This document shows, one piece after another, positions 8,316 through 17,890 of a stretch of 64,000 bases of DNA. Every line of letters starts with the position of its first letter. The stretch's first letter is position 1. The stretch is taken from positions 3,064,501 to 3,128,500 of the forward strand of contig NZ_JACHMG010000001.1 of assembly GCF_014204865.1 (NCBI RefSeq). Direction: 5' to 3'. Both the position numbers and the translations under genes were made by a program. The DNA comes from Amycolatopsis jiangsuensis. GTDB lineage: Bacteria > Actinomycetota > Actinomycetes > Mycobacteriales > Pseudonocardiaceae. A model generated the notes under the pieces. It searched no databases. It was not told the DNA's origin and worked only from the letters and a program-made list of their open reading frames with translations.

Positions 8316-9173
8316 TCAAGGCAGCGTGAGGATTTCCGCGCCGTCGGGGGTGACGACCAGGGTGTGCTCGAACTGGGCGGTCCACTTCTTGTCCTTCGTG
8401 GTCACGGTCCAGTCGTCGGCCCAGACGTCGTAGTCGATGGTGCCGAGCGTGATCATCGGTTCGATGGTGAAGGTCATGCCCTCCTCGATCACCGTGTGCA
8501 CCGAGGGTTCCTCGTAGTGCAGCACGGTCGGCGCGGTGTGGAACGCCGGGCCGACGCCGTGGCCGGTGAAATCGCGCACCACTCCGTAGCCGAACCGCTT
8601 CGCGTAGGCCTCGATGACCCGGCCGATCACGTTGAGCTGCCGGCCGGGACGGACGGCCTTGATCGCGCGCGCCGTCGCCTCGCGGGTGCGCTCGACGAGC
8701 AGCCGTACCTCCTCCGACACGTCACCGGCGAGGAAGGTGGCGTTGGTGTCGCCGTGCACGCCGCCGATGAACGCGGTGACGTCGATGTTGCAGATGTCCC
8801 CGTCCTCGATCACGGTCGAGTCCGGGATGCCGTGGCAGATCACCTCGTTCAGCGAGGTGCAGCAGGACTTCGGGAAGCCGCGGTAGCCGAGGGTGGACGG
8901 GTAGGCGTGGTGGTCGAGCAGGAACTCGTGCACCACCTTGTCGACGTCCTCGGTGGTCGCGCCCGGTTTGACGGCCTTGCCGCCCTCCTCCAGCGCCTGC
9001 GCGGCGATCTTCGACGCGACCCGCATGGCCTCGATCACCTCGGGCGTGCGCACGCCGTTGCCGGTGTCCCGTTTCGGCGCCGGCCGGTCGACGTACTCGG
9101 GGCGGGCGATGTCGGCGGGGACGGCACGGCGCGGCGTCTGGACACCGGGCTTCAACGGGGCGCGATCGGGCAT
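8316..9173 (-). CDS. map: Methionine aminopeptidase, type I
   Basis: Removes the initiator methionine from nascent proteins in the cytoplasm using two metal ions. The 285-residue product carries the N-terminal extension with PEYVDRP seen in the actinobacterial MapB class. The catalytic core contains [25 protein letters not shown] (two metal-binding Asp), [12 protein letters not shown] (His) and FTIEPMI (Glu), and ends with QFEHTLVVT (Glu). The start is taken at ATG 9173 because MapB orthologues begin MPxR..L.PGV; a GTG at 9182 is also in frame. It follows the GNAT gene on the same strand after about 43 bases, in an order similar to mycobacteria. Confidence 0.95.
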   Translation of the reverse strand: MPDRAPLKPGVQTPRRAVPADIARPEYVDRPAPKRDTGNGVRTPEVIEAMRVASKIAAQALEEGGKAVKPGATTEDVDKVVHEFLLDHHAYPSTLGYRGFPKSCCTSLNEVICHGIPDSTVIEDGDICNIDVTAFIGGVHGDTNATFLAGDVSEEVRLLVERTREATARAIKAVRPGRQLNVIGRVIEAYAKRFGYGVVRDFTGHGVGPAFHTAPTVLHYEEPSVHTVIEEGMTFTIEPMITLGTIDYDVWADDWTVTTKDKKWTAQFEHTLVVTPDGAEILTLP

Positions 9174-9216
9174 GTCCTCCACCCTACGACGTTCCGGCGG
9201 ACCGGGGAGAGCCCGC

Positions 9217-10071
9217 TCAGAACAACACGGTCGCGTACTGGCCGACCTGCTCGAAGCCGATCCTGCGGTAGGCCGCGAGCGCCGGGGCGTTGAACGCGTT
9301 CACATACAGGCTCGCGGTGCGGCCGAGGCCGTGCACGAGCCGGTTGACCACCGCCGCGGTGCCGGCCGTGCCGAGGCCGCTGCCCCGCCGGTCCGGATGC
9401 ACCCACACGCCCTGGATCTGCCCGACCCCCGCGGACATCGCACCGATCTCGGCCTTGAACACGACCTCGCCGCCCTCGAACCGGGCGAACGCGCGGCCGC
9501 CGGAGATCAGCTCGCCGACCCTGGCCCGGTAGCTGGCCCCGCCGTCCCCGGATCGCGGGTCGACGCCGACCTCCTCGACGAACATCGCGACCGCCGCGGG
9601 CAGGTACCGGTCGAGTTCGTCCGGACGCACCGCGCGCACGCGCGGGTCGGCGGGCACGCGCGGGCTGCCGTCGAGCGCCATCAGCGGCTGGTCCTCACGG
9701 ACCTCGCGGGCCGGGCCCCATTCGGTTTCCAGCTCGTCCCACAGGCCGAGGACCTGTTCGGCCGGCCCGACGAGCGACGAACACGTGCGGGCCCTGCGCA
9801 ACGCCCGGTCGGCGAACGACCGCAGCGCCGAGGAGTTGCCGCGCAACGGGATCAGGTTCGGCCCGGCGAAGCACAGCCCCGAGAGCCGCCCGTAGCGGAC
9901 CGGACGGCTGTCGGCGGCCCACAGTTCGCCGCCGAGGCGCCACGGGTCCAGCCCGGCCGCCTCCACCCTGGCGCTGACCATGCAGCTGCCGACCGGATCC
10001 GAGGCGAGCGCAGCACGAACCGCCGGGTAGTCCCGATCATCGAGCAGCCGGGCGCCGGCAAGCCGCAACAC
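9217..10071 (-). CDS. GNAT acetyltransferase with N-terminal DUF4081-like domain
   Basis: A 284-residue protein resembling mycobacterial Rv2867c. The N-terminal half (about 1-125) matches the DUF4081-type domain ([26 protein letters not shown]). The C-terminal half is a GNAT domain with the acetyl-CoA loop [13 protein letters not shown] followed by [18 protein letters not shown]. The acceptor is unknown. In mycobacteria this gene directly follows ispG; here about 2.9 kb of accessory genes separates them. The start is GTG 10071, chosen because the family begins just before an RxLxxxD pattern. Confidence 0.85.
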   Translation of the reverse strand: MLRLAGARLLDDRDYPAVRAALASDPVGSCMVSARVEAAGLDPWRLGGELWAADSRPVRYGRLSGLCFAGPNLIPLRGNSSALRSFADRALRRARTCSSLVGPAEQVLGLWDELETEWGPAREVREDQPLMALDGSPRVPADPRVRAVRPDELDRYLPAAVAMFVEEVGVDPRSGDGGASYRARVGELISGGRAFARFEGGEVVFKAEIGAMSAGVGQIQGVWVHPDRRGSGLGTAGTAAVVNRLVHGLGRTASLYVNAFNAPALAAYRRIGFEQVGQYATVLF

Positions 10072-10160
10072 AGCGTCAAGAGTGCCAGAAGAAGCCGGTG
10101 AACGGAACGCGAGCCCGCCGATACGCGCAGCTGAACACCGGCTTCGGGCACAATCGGAGC

Positions 10161-10367
10161 ATGCAGCGCTACACCTACCAGGTCGTGGAACTCCGCGAGA
10201 AGATGATCGGCGGCAAGATGTCCGGCGAGAAACTCGAGAAACTGCTGAACGACCGCGCCGCCGAGGGCTGGCAGCTGAAGGCGATCACCGGGGCCGAGGT
10301 GAAGGGCCGGGTCGGCCCCGGCGGCGTCGACGGGCTGCTGGTGACCTTCGAGCGGCCGGTCGGGTAG
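10161..10367 (+). CDS. DUF4177 small protein
   Basis: A 68-residue protein with the DUF4177 pattern: YTYQVVELREKM at the start, then LEKLLNDRAAEGWQL in the middle and LLVTFERP at the end. No catalytic residues are known for this family; several members sit beside redox or stress genes. The start is ATG 10161 with CGGAG just upstream. It is a single-gene unit, convergent with the VOC gene. Confidence 0.75.
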   Translation: MQRYTYQVVELREKMIGGKMSGEKLEKLLNDRAAEGWQLKAITGAEVKGRVGPGGVDGLLVTFERPVG

Positions 10368-10390
10368 GGCGGTCCGGCGGGCAGGACCGG

Positions 10391-10789
10391 TCAGGCACCG
10401 CGGTACGTACCGACGGTCCAGGAATTGCGCTCCGGATCCCGCAGGCTGAAGGTGTGCGAACCGTAGTCGGTGTCGTGCAGTGCCATGGTGATCTCGCCGC
10501 CGGCCTCCCGGACCCGCGCGTACACCTCGTCGACCCGATCCGACACGACATAGACGGCGCCGGTGCCGGGTTTCATCGCGTCGTGGATTCCGTCGCAGTC
10601 GCCGCCGGTGCTGCCCAGCATCATCCCGCCGCCCTCCGGCCACCGGAGTTCGGCGTGCGCGACCTCCCGCGTCTCGTCTCCGGGTACGACGAGTGTCTCC
10701 TCGAACCCGAGCACGTCGACGAGAAACCGGATCGCCGCGGGGGCGTCGTCGTAACGGATGGCCGGCCACACTGTCGGTTGTGAAGTCAT
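10391..10789 (-). CDS. VOC-superfamily (glyoxalase/PhnB-like) protein
   Basis: A 132-residue vicinal-oxygen-chelate protein with the paired beta-alpha-beta-beta-beta fold. It has the repeating pattern YDDAPAAIRFLVDVLGFEE near the N-terminus and SFSLRDPERNSWTVGTY near the C-terminus. The latter is the usual DPxGN-W position that carries a metal-ligand-type region. The substrate is unknown; antibiotic-binding or dioxygenase-type roles occur in the family. The start is ATG 10789, where family similarity begins. Confidence 0.8.
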   Translation of the reverse strand: MTSQPTVWPAIRYDDAPAAIRFLVDVLGFEETLVVPGDETREVAHAELRWPEGGGMMLGSTGGDCDGIHDAMKPGTGAVYVVSDRVDEVYARVREAGGEITMALHDTDYGSHTFSLRDPERNSWTVGTYRGA

Positions 10790-10920
10790 GACGGCGAGTC
10801 TGACGCGCCAGGTGGCCGACGGTCTTGGAGAAACGGGAACTCCGGGCCTCGCAGTGAATCTCGCGTAACACGCGAGAAAGACGGCGCGACTTCCGAGCAC
10901 ATCCCGCCGGGAGGCCGATC

Positions 10921-11435
10921 ATGATCAAACGCCTGATGCTTTTCACTGTGCTAACCGGTGTTGCGCTCGGCGTCGCGGCCTGCAGCAATGAGGTACCGGC
11001 GCAGCCCAGTCCGCGCCGACGACCGAATGGCACAGCATGTTCGACGGGGACCAGGCCGGTGGCTGCGCTCAGCCGGATTGTGTCGATCTGAGCTCTCCTG
11101 GCCCCTCTCCCACGGTGGCACCCGAGTTGGCGAGCGAACCGGAGGCGAAGGACTTCGAAGTCGGCCTGCGGACGATTTCGAAGCAGTGTTTCGGTTCGGC
11201 GGGCTGCACCACGGTCGTCGAACCCGAGATCTCCTTCGTCGGCGGCAACACCCTTGCTTCGGGCTACGAATGCGACCTCACCTACACCATCACCGGTGAC
11301 GAGAGCGGGGAAATCGTGCAGACCGCCACGAGCACGGGCGGCACGAGCTACCTGGTGAACCGGACTGTGGTCAGCACGCCGAAGTCGAAGACGAAGATCG
11401 GCGCGTCCGTGGCCTCGGTCAACTGCCGCCGGTAG
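10921..11435 (+). pseudogene. Frameshifted secreted lipoprotein
   Basis: ATG 10921 opens a lipoprotein signal peptide (MIKRLMLFTVLTGVALGVAAC) with lipobox VAAC at residues 18-21. This frame stops about 50 codons on. The natural continuation lies in another frame (TTEWHSMFDGDQAGG from about 11019, then CAQPDCVDL) and runs to the stop at 11435, ending VNRTVVSTPKSKTKIG. Total length is 3n+2, so one base appears lost (or two gained) between about 10990 and 11015. The joined product would be about 171 residues with six Cys in the exported part. It is not recognised beyond an actinobacterial lipoprotein. The shift may be real or a sequencing error. Confidence 0.65.
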
Positions 11436-11492
11436 GTACCGGACGCAGCCTGCATCGCCGATGGCGCATCCCGCTTCGTCCGCGACCTCCGC

Positions 11493-12305
11493 TCAGGCAG
11501 GATCCTCCGCGGGTTCGTAGCCGAGGTTCGGTAGTTCCTCGGCCAGCCACGTTCGTGGTGAGCAGCCGGCCAGTGCGCGCCATTCGTTCGACAGGTGGGC
11601 CTGGTCGTAGTAGCCGGCCGCGAGGGCGACGGCGGCCAGGTCGCGGTGGCCTGCGCGCAGCAGGCCGCCCGCTCGTTCGAACCGCAGGACCCGTGCCGCC
11701 TGTTTCGGGGGCAGTCCCAGTTCGGCGCGGAATCGCTCGCCCAGGTGACGGCGGCTCCAGCCAATCTCCTCGGCCAGTTCGCCGACTCGGAGCAGGCCTC
11801 CGGTGTGGCGCAGACGGCGCCAGGCCTGGGCCAGTTCCGCGGGCGGCGTGGTCGGTTCGGTCGCGCGCGCGGCGAGCGTCCGGTCGAGCAGGTCGAAGCG
11901 GGACGGCCAGTCCGGCGCCTCGGCCAGCCGCTCCGGCAGCCGGGCCAGGTCGCCGCCGAAGTCGGCCAGGTCGGTGATCCGGCCGCTCAGCTCGGCGGCG
12001 GTCACGCCCAGCAGCGTGCGGACGCCCAGCGGGTCGAGTTCCAGGTGCAGCCCGCGTTGCAGCCGGCTCTGCGTGATCAGCGCCGGCGCCGTGTGCAGGC
12101 CGCCGACCATCGCCTGCCACCGGCCTTCCCCGGGCAGCCCCGCGCACTGGACCGGATCGGCGAGGCTGATGACCAGCGTGACGTGCCGGGACGGCAGGCC
12201 CCGGTGCACGGCGAGGGTGACGTCGTCCTGCGCGTAGCCGATGTAGCGCGAGACGAGCGGCCGCAACACCGGATGCGGCGGCCGCACAGCCCAGCTGTGA
12301 CTCAC
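11493..12305 (-). CDS. AraC-family transcriptional regulator
   Basis: A 270-residue regulator. The N-terminal ligand/oligomerisation part starts RPPHPVLRPLVSRYIGY and includes HVTLVISLADP, the layout of the DUF6597/AraC-type domain. The C-terminal DNA-binding domain (about residues 165-255) has both helix-turn-helix motifs: VGELAEEIGWSRRHLGERF and LAAVALAAGYYDQAHLSNEW. The ligand and targets are unknown. The start is GTG 12305; upstream in-frame codons to 12380 overlap the divergent small gene and lack family resemblance. It may control the divergent gene at 12373. Confidence 0.85.
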   Translation of the reverse strand: MSHSWAVRPPHPVLRPLVSRYIGYAQDDVTLAVHRGLPSRHVTLVISLADPVQCAGLPGEGRWQAMVGGLHTAPALITQSRLQRGLHLELDPLGVRTLLGVTAAELSGRITDLADFGGDLARLPERLAEAPDWPSRFDLLDRTLAARATEPTTPPAELAQAWRRLRHTGGLLRVGELAEEIGWSRRHLGERFRAELGLPPKQAARVLRFERAGGLLRAGHRDLAAVALAAGYYDQAHLSNEWRALAGCSPRTWLAEELPNLGYEPAEDPA

Positions 12306-12372
12306 GGAACCAGGGTAAGCCCGCCGTTTTCTGCTACCACGGGAGTGCGGTCCCCCCGAGAAGGAGAAACGG

Positions 12373-12627
12373 ATGACCATCCAGGAGCAGGCGCATCAGC
12401 TGGAACTGCTCGCCGACCAGGTTCCGACCGGCATCGCGCTGGCCACCAGAAGCGAGCTGGACGACCTGCAGGCACAGGTACTCGGGTTGCTCGGCGCGAC
12501 GACCACGGCCACCTCCGTACAGGGCGCGATCCAGCTCGCCGCCCGGCAGATCGACGAGGTCGCCGCCTCGCTGGAGAACGTGCGCGTGCAGATCCAGGAC
12601 GCCGCCCGCCACCACCTGCAGGGTTAG
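12373..12627 (+). CDS. Small hypothetical helical protein
   Basis: An 84-residue protein preceded by a strong ribosome binding site (GAGAAGGAG, seven to eight bases before ATG 12373). The composition is strongly helical (MTIQEQAHQLELLADQVPTG, then AAASLENVRVQIQ-like heptads), suggesting a short coiled-coil or helical bundle. There is no Cys, no signal peptide and no membrane segment. I do not recognise a family; the even length and spacing resemble small actinobacterial WXG-like or chaplin-unrelated helical proteins only superficially. It is divergent from the AraC gene. Confidence 0.65.
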   Translation: MTIQEQAHQLELLADQVPTGIALATRSELDDLQAQVLGLLGATTTATSVQGAIQLAARQIDEVAASLENVRVQIQDAARHHLQG

Positions 12628-12661
12628 CGCGGGCTGCGGCGACTCCGGCCCGGACCCCAGG

Positions 12662-12934
12662 TCAGCTGATCGCCTGTTCCAGCTCGCCGTCGTAGATCGC
12701 GCGTTGCCGGGGTGTCCAGAGCTCGCGACCGGCCAGCTCGCCCTCGTAGATGGCGTGGTCGATCTTCCGCGGGGCCACGCAGTTGCCGATGCGGTGCACG
12801 GTACGGCCGGTCGCGCGCAGTTCGTGATACAGCACGTCGTCCGCGGTCCGGGCGGTGCAGAGCACGACGTTGTCGACCTCGTCGAGGACTTCCTGCCGCC
12901 CGGTGGGCCAGCCCGCGGGCGGCCGGGAGCGGGA
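12662..12934 (-). pseudogene. C-terminal remnant of an FAD-dependent OYE/FadH-like oxidoreductase
   Basis: Immediately after the ispG stop the same frame continues for about 90 codons. It reads EVLDEVDNVVLCTARTADD, then TGRTVHRIGNCVAPRKIDHA, then IYEGELAGRELWTP, ending in TGA at 12662. RIGDC-type APRKIDHAIYEGxxxGRxL sequence is the C-terminal FAD/NADP region of 2,4-dienoyl-CoA reductase-like (old yellow enzyme plus FAD domain) proteins. Nothing of the other 550 or so residues is present, and no start codon or ribosome site precedes it. It is therefore a truncated relic stranded downstream of ispG. Confidence 0.6.
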
Positions 12935-14086
12935 TCAGCCGACGGTGACGCTCGGTGCGCCCTCGCCGACGCCCTCGCCGGATTCCTCGGCGATGCGCAT
13001 GGCTTCCTCGATCAGCGTTTCCACGATCGCGTGCTCCGGGACAGTCTTGATGACCTCGCCCTTGACGAAGATCTGGCCCTTGCCGTTGCCGGAGGCGACG
13101 CCGAGGTCGGCCTCGCGGGCTTCGCCCGGGCCGTTCACCACGCAGCCCATCACCGCGACCCGCAGCGGCACCTCCATGCCCTCCAGACCCGCGGTGACCT
13201 GGTCGGCGAGGGTGTAGACGTCCACCTGGGCCCGCCCGCAGGACGGGCACGACACGATCTCCAGCTTCCGGGGCCGCAGGTTCAGCGACTGCAGGATCTG
13301 CGTGCCGACCTTGACCTCCTCGACCGGCGGCGCGGACAGCGACACCCGGATCGTGTCGCCGATGCCTTGGCGCAGCAGCGCGCCGAAGGCGACCGCGGAC
13401 TTGATGGTGCCCTGGAACGCCGGACCGGCCTCGGTCACGCCCAGGTGCAGCGGGTAGTCGCACTGCTCGGCGAGCAGCTCGTAGGCACGCACCATGACCA
13501 CCGGATCGTTGTGCTTGACCGAGATCTTGATGTCGTGAAAATCGTGCTCGGCGAACAGCGACGCCTCCCACAGCGCCGATTCGGCCAGCGCCTCCGGGGT
13601 GGCCTTGCCGTGCTTCTCCAGCAGCCGCTTGTCCAGCGAGCCGGCGTTGACGCCGATCCGGATCGGCGTGCCGTGGTCCTTCGCGGCCTGCGCGATCTCC
13701 TTGACCTGGTCGTCGAACTTGCGAATGTTGCCAGGGTTGACCCGCACCGCCGCGCAGCCCGCCTCGATCGCGGCGAACACGTACTTGGGCTGGAAGTGGA
13801 TGTCGGCGATCACCGGGATCTGCGACTTCCGCGCGATCGCCGGCAGCGCCTCCGCGTCGTCGGCCGACGGGCAGGCGACGCGCACGATGTCGCAGCCCGC
13901 CGCGGTCAGCTCGGCGATCTGCTGGAGCGTGGCGTTGACGTCGGAGGTCAGCGTCGTGGTCATCGACTGGACGGAGATCGGGTGCTCGCTGCCGACCCCG
14001 ACCGGCCCCACCATCAGCTGGCGGGTCGTGCGGCGCTCGGCGAGGACGGGGGGTGGCAGAGCTGGCATACCTAGCGCGACGGTCAC
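12935..14086 (-). CDS. ispG: 4-hydroxy-3-methylbut-2-en-1-yl diphosphate synthase
   Basis: The penultimate MEP-pathway enzyme, converting methylerythritol cyclodiphosphate to HMBPP with a [4Fe-4S] cluster and reductant. The 383-residue protein has the TIM-barrel part first ([30 protein letters not shown]). The C-terminal cluster domain carries Cys residues in [10 protein letters not shown] and [12 protein letters not shown], and the fourth ligand Glu is in the latter motif. The start is GTG 14086, giving the N-terminus seen in actinobacterial GcpE ([12 protein letters not shown]). It lies about 116 bases downstream of rip1 in the order dxr-rip1-ispG. Confidence 0.96.
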   Translation of the reverse strand: MTVALGMPALPPPVLAERRTTRQLMVGPVGVGSEHPISVQSMTTTLTSDVNATLQQIAELTAAGCDIVRVACPSADDAEALPAIARKSQIPVIADIHFQPKYVFAAIEAGCAAVRVNPGNIRKFDDQVKEIAQAAKDHGTPIRIGVNAGSLDKRLLEKHGKATPEALAESALWEASLFAEHDFHDIKISVKHNDPVVMVRAYELLAEQCDYPLHLGVTEAGPAFQGTIKSAVAFGALLRQGIGDTIRVSLSAPPVEEVKVGTQILQSLNLRPRKLEIVSCPSCGRAQVDVYTLADQVTAGLEGMEVPLRVAVMGCVVNGPGEAREADLGVASGNGKGQIFVKGEVIKTVPEHAIVETLIEEAMRIAEESGEGVGEGAPSVTVG

Positions 14087-14202
14087 GCCATCCAGACTAC
14101 CCACCCCACCCGGCCCCGGTTCAACGAAGTCGACCGTCGCGGTGAGCCGGATTACTCCCGGTCGGGGCGCCGCGGGTGCCCTGTCCCCCGGCCGGGACGG
14201 GA

Positions 14203-15420
14203 CTACTGCTGCAAGGTGATCGGGTTGACGATGTCCGCGGTCACCGTGAGCAGCGTGATCCCGCCCCCGATCACCACGAGCACCATGGTGACCGCCGACA
14301 GCTTCGTGTAGTCGACCGGACCGCCCGCCGGTTTCCCGCGCAGCTTGCGCAGCCAGTCGCGCACCCGCTCGTACCAGACCACCGCGATGTGCCCGCCGTC
14401 CAGCGGCAACAGCGGCAGCAGGTTGAACACGCCGATGAAGAAGTTCAGGCTGGCCAGCAGGAAGAAGAAGACGATCCACAGGCCCTTCTCGACCGCTTCG
14501 CCGCCGATCCGGCTCGCGCCGACCACGCTGACCGGGGTGTTCGGATCGCGCTCGCCGCCGAAGATGGCGTCGACCACGGCCGGGATCCGCTTCGGGAACT
14601 CCACCAGCCGCTGCGCGGTCTCGGAGAACATCGTGCCGGTGAACGACAGCGTGCCTGGCACGCCGTCGAGGCCGTTGTAGTGCAGGTACTGCGGCGGCAC
14701 GACGGTGGCGGCGCCCATCATGCCCACCTCGCGCACCGTGCCGTCGGTGGTGAGGCGCTGCACCCGCGGCACGTCCACGGTGAGCGGGACTCGGGACTCG
14801 CCCCGCTGCACGACGATCGCGGTCGGCCCGCTCGAGTCCTGCACCACCTTGAGCACGTCCTGCCAGGTCGGCGTCTCCTGTCCGGCCACGGACACGATCT
14901 TGTCGCCGGCGAGCATGCCCGCGCTCTTCGCCGGCGTCGGCGCCCCCGCCGGACACGCGGTGTCCTCCAGCTGCTGCTGCGTGGTGGCCGCGCGGGCGCA
15001 GGACGTGGAGTCGATGACCGGGTCGGTGGACGGGTGGATGTTCGGCAGCCCCATGGTGATCGCCATCAGGTAGAGCACCACGAAGCCGAGGATGAAGTGC
15101 GTCACCGAACCCGCGCACATCACGACGGTGCGCTTCCAGGTCTTGAACCGCCACATCGCGCGTGGCGCTTCCTCCTCGGTGACCTCGTCGAGCGCGGTCA
15201 TGCCCGCGATGTCGCAGAAGCCGCCGAGCGGAATCCACTTGAGGCCGTACTCGGTCTCGCCGCGGCGGAAGGAGAACACCGTGGGCCCGAAGCCGATGAA
15301 GTAGCGCCGGACCTTCATGCCGAACGCCTTCGCGGTCACCATGTGCCCGGCCTCGTGCAGTGCGACCGAGATGCAGATGCCGAGGGCGAACAGCACCACC
15401 CCGATGATGTAGGCGAGCAC
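14203..15420 (-). CDS. rip1: Site-2 intramembrane metalloprotease (Rip1/RseP family)
   Basis: An integral-membrane zinc protease that cuts anti-sigma factors and other membrane substrates within the bilayer. The 405-residue protein has the zinc motif HEAGH at 22-26 inside the first membrane helix. A PDZ domain lies around residues 165-235 ([20 protein letters not shown]). The second conserved element LLPLDGGH, which supplies the third ligand, lies near residue 345 in a late membrane segment. The start is GTG 15420, three bases after the dxr stop, so the two genes are translated from one message. In mycobacteria Rip1 controls several sigma-factor pathways; here the substrates are unknown. Confidence 0.94.
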   Translation of the reverse strand: MLAYIIGVVLFALGICISVALHEAGHMVTAKAFGMKVRRYFIGFGPTVFSFRRGETEYGLKWIPLGGFCDIAGMTALDEVTEEEAPRAMWRFKTWKRTVVMCAGSVTHFILGFVVLYLMAITMGLPNIHPSTDPVIDSTSCARAATTQQQLEDTACPAGAPTPAKSAGMLAGDKIVSVAGQETPTWQDVLKVVQDSSGPTAIVVQRGESRVPLTVDVPRVQRLTTDGTVREVGMMGAATVVPPQYLHYNGLDGVPGTLSFTGTMFSETAQRLVEFPKRIPAVVDAIFGGERDPNTPVSVVGASRIGGEAVEKGLWIVFFFLLASLNFFIGVFNLLPLLPLDGGHIAVVWYERVRDWLRKLRGKPAGGPVDYTKLSAVTMVLVVIGGGITLLTVTADIVNPITLQQ

Positions 15421-15423
15421 GCG

Positions 15424-16629
15424 CTACTTCCCCTTACCCAGCGTCGTTCCGGCACGCGCTCGAGCCCACCGCTCGGCTGCGAGTACATCATCGACGTCGC
15501 GTGGTTCGCGACGCCATTCGTCGGCAGCTTCCACCGCCTGCGAAACAGTGTCCACAATCGACGTGAAACTGGCGTTCCCCGCGAGGAAGGCGGCCACCGC
15601 CTCCTCGTTCGCCGCGTTGTAGACCGCGGGCAGGCAGCCGCCCGCGGTGCCCACCTCGCGGGCCAGCTCGACCGCCGGGAACGCCTCGTTGTCCAGCGGT
15701 TCGAAGGTCCAGCTCGCCGCGGTGTCCCAGGCGCAGGCCGCGGCGGCGCCGGGCACCCGGTCCGGCCAGTTCAGCGCCAGCGCGATCGGCAGCCGCATGT
15801 CCGGAGGACTGGCCTGGGCGATCGTCGAGCCGTCGGTGAAGGTCACCATCGAGTGCACGATGGACTGGGGGTGCACGGTCACGTCGATGCGCGCCGGCTC
15901 GACACCGAACAGCAGCGCCGCCTCGATCAGCTCGAGCCCCTTGTTCACCAGCGTGGCCGAGTTGATCGTGATCAGCCGCCCCATCGACCACGTGGGATGC
16001 GCCATCGCCTGCTCGACGGTCACCTCGGCAAGGTCCGCGCGCTTGCGGCCGCGGAACGGGCCGCCGGACGCGGTCAGCACGAGCCGCGCCACCTCGTCCT
16101 CGCGGCCCGACCGCAGGGCCTGCGCGATCGCCGAATGCTCCGAGTCGACCGGCACGAGCTGGCCGGGCCCGGCCGCGGCGAGCACCAGCGGCCCACCCGC
16201 GATCAGCGACTCCTTGTTGGCCAGCGCGAGCGTGGCCCCGGTGGCGAGTGCACGCAGCGTCGGGGCGAGGCCCTGCGAACCGGGAAGGGCGTTGAGCACG
16301 ACGTCGGCTTCGACGCTGTCGATGAGTTCGAGCACCGCTTCGGCACCGGCGAGGATGCGCGGAAGCCGGAACTCACCCTTCGCGTAGCCACGGCGCTGCG
16401 CCTCGGCGTACAGCGCGAGCTGCAGGTCTTCGACCACCGTGGGCTTGGTCACCGCGACCGCGGTGACTCCGTGCGCGAGCGCCTGCGCCGCCAGCGCGGC
16501 CGGATCGGAACCGCCGGCGGCGATCCCGGCGACGGTGAACAGGTGCGGGTTACGTGCGGCGACGTCGAGCGCCTGGGCCCCGACGGACCCGGTGGAGCCC
16601 AGTACGAGGACGCTTCGCGAGGTAGTCAT
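15424..16629 (-). CDS. dxr: 1-deoxy-D-xylulose 5-phosphate reductoisomerase
   Basis: The second MEP-pathway enzyme, rearranging and reducing DXP to methylerythritol 4-phosphate with NADPH and a divalent metal; the target of fosmidomycin. The 401-residue protein opens with the nucleotide-binding [11 protein letters not shown] (about 11-21). The metal site is in [13 protein letters not shown], the flexible active-site loop in AHPTWSMG, and the substrate region in NKGLELIEA. It heads the dxr-rip1-ispG cluster. The 113-base gap to the divergent DUF2631 gene probably holds both promoters. Confidence 0.96.
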   Translation of the reverse strand: MTTSRSVLVLGSTGSVGAQALDVAARNPHLFTVAGIAAGGSDPAALAAQALAHGVTAVAVTKPTVVEDLQLALYAEAQRRGYAKGEFRLPRILAGAEAVLELIDSVEADVVLNALPGSQGLAPTLRALATGATLALANKESLIAGGPLVLAAAGPGQLVPVDSEHSAIAQALRSGREDEVARLVLTASGGPFRGRKRADLAEVTVEQAMAHPTWSMGRLITINSATLVNKGLELIEAALLFGVEPARIDVTVHPQSIVHSMVTFTDGSTIAQASPPDMRLPIALALNWPDRVPGAAAACAWDTAASWTFEPLDNEAFPAVELAREVGTAGGCLPAVYNAANEEAVAAFLAGNASFTSIVDTVSQAVEAADEWRREPRDVDDVLAAERWARARAGTTLGKGK

Positions 16630-16742
16630 CGGGCGTCATTATCGCCTGCCCGGCGCCGTGTCCGGCCGGCGCCCGGCAGTGGGGGATCGCGATGTGGGAT
16701 CATCGGGGAGCACAACGTCCCAGTGGGCCCGAAGGAGTGGTC

Positions 16743-16997
16743 GTGGCGAGCAAGGCGATCGAGAAGCGCCCCGAGGTCGACCCGCGGGACGAACCGTCCG
16801 CGGAATGGGGCTGGCACGGCTCGTTCCCCAAGGCCACCCGCATCGCCGGCTGGCTCAGCGCGGTCATCCTGCTGCTGATGATCAAGGGCAACCACGAGAA
16901 CAACACCGAGAACGTGTGGCTGGTCGGCCTGGCCGCGTTCATCGTGCTGGCACTGGTGCTCGACATCCGCCGCCGCCGCACGGCCTGGCGCAAGTAG
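16743..16997 (+). CDS. DUF2631 membrane protein
   Basis: An 84-residue small membrane protein with two hydrophobic helices (AGWLSAVILLLMI and WLVGLAAFIVLALVL) separated by the conserved polar linker KGNHENNTENV. The N-terminus contains EWGWHGSFPKATR, typical of DUF2631, and the tail is basic (RRRRTAWRK). The function is unknown. The start is GTG 16743 with AAGGAG five bases upstream. It sits next to dxr as in mycobacteria (Rv2876 region). Confidence 0.85.
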   Translation: MASKAIEKRPEVDPRDEPSAEWGWHGSFPKATRIAGWLSAVILLLMIKGNHENNTENVWLVGLAAFIVLALVLDIRRRRTAWRK

Positions 16998-17073
16998 GTT
17001 CCCCTCCCCGGCGCGAGCATGTCCGCGCCGGGGTCTGGCGCACGGGCTCCGCATTCGGCTACGTTGCGGGCTC

Positions 17074-17754
17074 ATGAAATCCCGCCTGGTCGCGCTCCTC
17101 CTCGCCGTGGTCACCGCTTCGGCGCTGGCCGCCGCGCCCGCTTCGGCCGTGCCCGCTTCGGCCACCTCCGCGGCTCCGGTCGTCAGCTGCCGGTTCACCC
17201 CGACTCCGGACAACCCCGCGGCCCGGCCGGTACTGCGTCCGCTGCCGTTCGCGCTCACCCGCGGCACCGTGGACATCACCTTCCGCTTCAACTACGGCCC
17301 GGTCACGGTGCGCCTCGACAGCTCCGGGGCGGCTCCGTGCGCGGTGGCGAACATGGCCAGCCTGGTCCTGCAGCGCTTCTACGACCACAGCCAGTGCTGG
17401 CGGCTGTCCGATTCCGAACGGCTGGGCGTGCTCCAGTGCGGCGACCTCTACGAGGTCGAAAAGGGCGGCCCCGGCTACGGCTTCCCGGACGAGGTGTCCG
17501 GCGCGGAGACCTACGAGCGCGGCACGATCGCGATGGGCAACCAGGGTCCCGGCACGAACGGCTCGGAATTCTTCATCGTGCACTCCTTCGCGCACATCCC
17601 GGCACAGTATTCGGTACTGGGCAAGGTGATCCGCGGAATGGACGCGATCGACCGGATGGTGTCCGACGGCATCGTCCCGACCGATCCAGACGGGCCGCTG
17701 GACGGCGCACCCGCCCATCCGGTGAAGATCGAGCGCGCCTCCCTCGGCTGGTGA
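17074..17754 (+). CDS. Secreted cyclophilin-type peptidyl-prolyl isomerase
   Basis: A 226-residue exported protein. The signal peptide (about residues 1-25, MKSRLVALLLAVVTASALAA) is followed by a cyclophilin fold that catalyses proline isomerisation outside the membrane. Family motifs are present: FRFNYGPVTVRLD, then CAVANMASLV, and GTIAMGNQGPGTNGSEFFIV, the last covering the active-site Gln/Phe region. The canonical FHR of the active site is altered (FYDHSQCWRLSD), so catalytic efficiency may be reduced. Cys pairs suggest oxidising surroundings. It stands alone downstream of the DUF2631 gene. Confidence 0.9.
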   Translation: MKSRLVALLLAVVTASALAAAPASAVPASATSAAPVVSCRFTPTPDNPAARPVLRPLPFALTRGTVDITFRFNYGPVTVRLDSSGAAPCAVANMASLVLQRFYDHSQCWRLSDSERLGVLQCGDLYEVEKGGPGYGFPDEVSGAETYERGTIAMGNQGPGTNGSEFFIVHSFAHIPAQYSVLGKVIRGMDAIDRMVSDGIVPTDPDGPLDGAPAHPVKIERASLGW

Positions 17755-17890
17755 GCCGACCGAGGTGCCCGGCACCGCGGTAGGCCCGCAGGAACACGTC
17801 GATTCCGGATCGTACGACCGTTTCCCAGTCCGCGCCGGAACGTGCACCAGGATGGTGCCTGCAGGTTTGAGCGAGACGAGGAGGTGTCGA

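Noticed and set aside
12935..15238. Very long upstream extension of ispG into the rip1 region
   Set aside because: The extra part is antisense-like nonsense in another frame of rip1; GTG 14086 gives the known N-terminus.
14176..16878. Plus-strand open frame of 900 codons opposite rip1 and dxr
   Set aside because: Antisense shadow of two conserved genes; no domain motif is visible.
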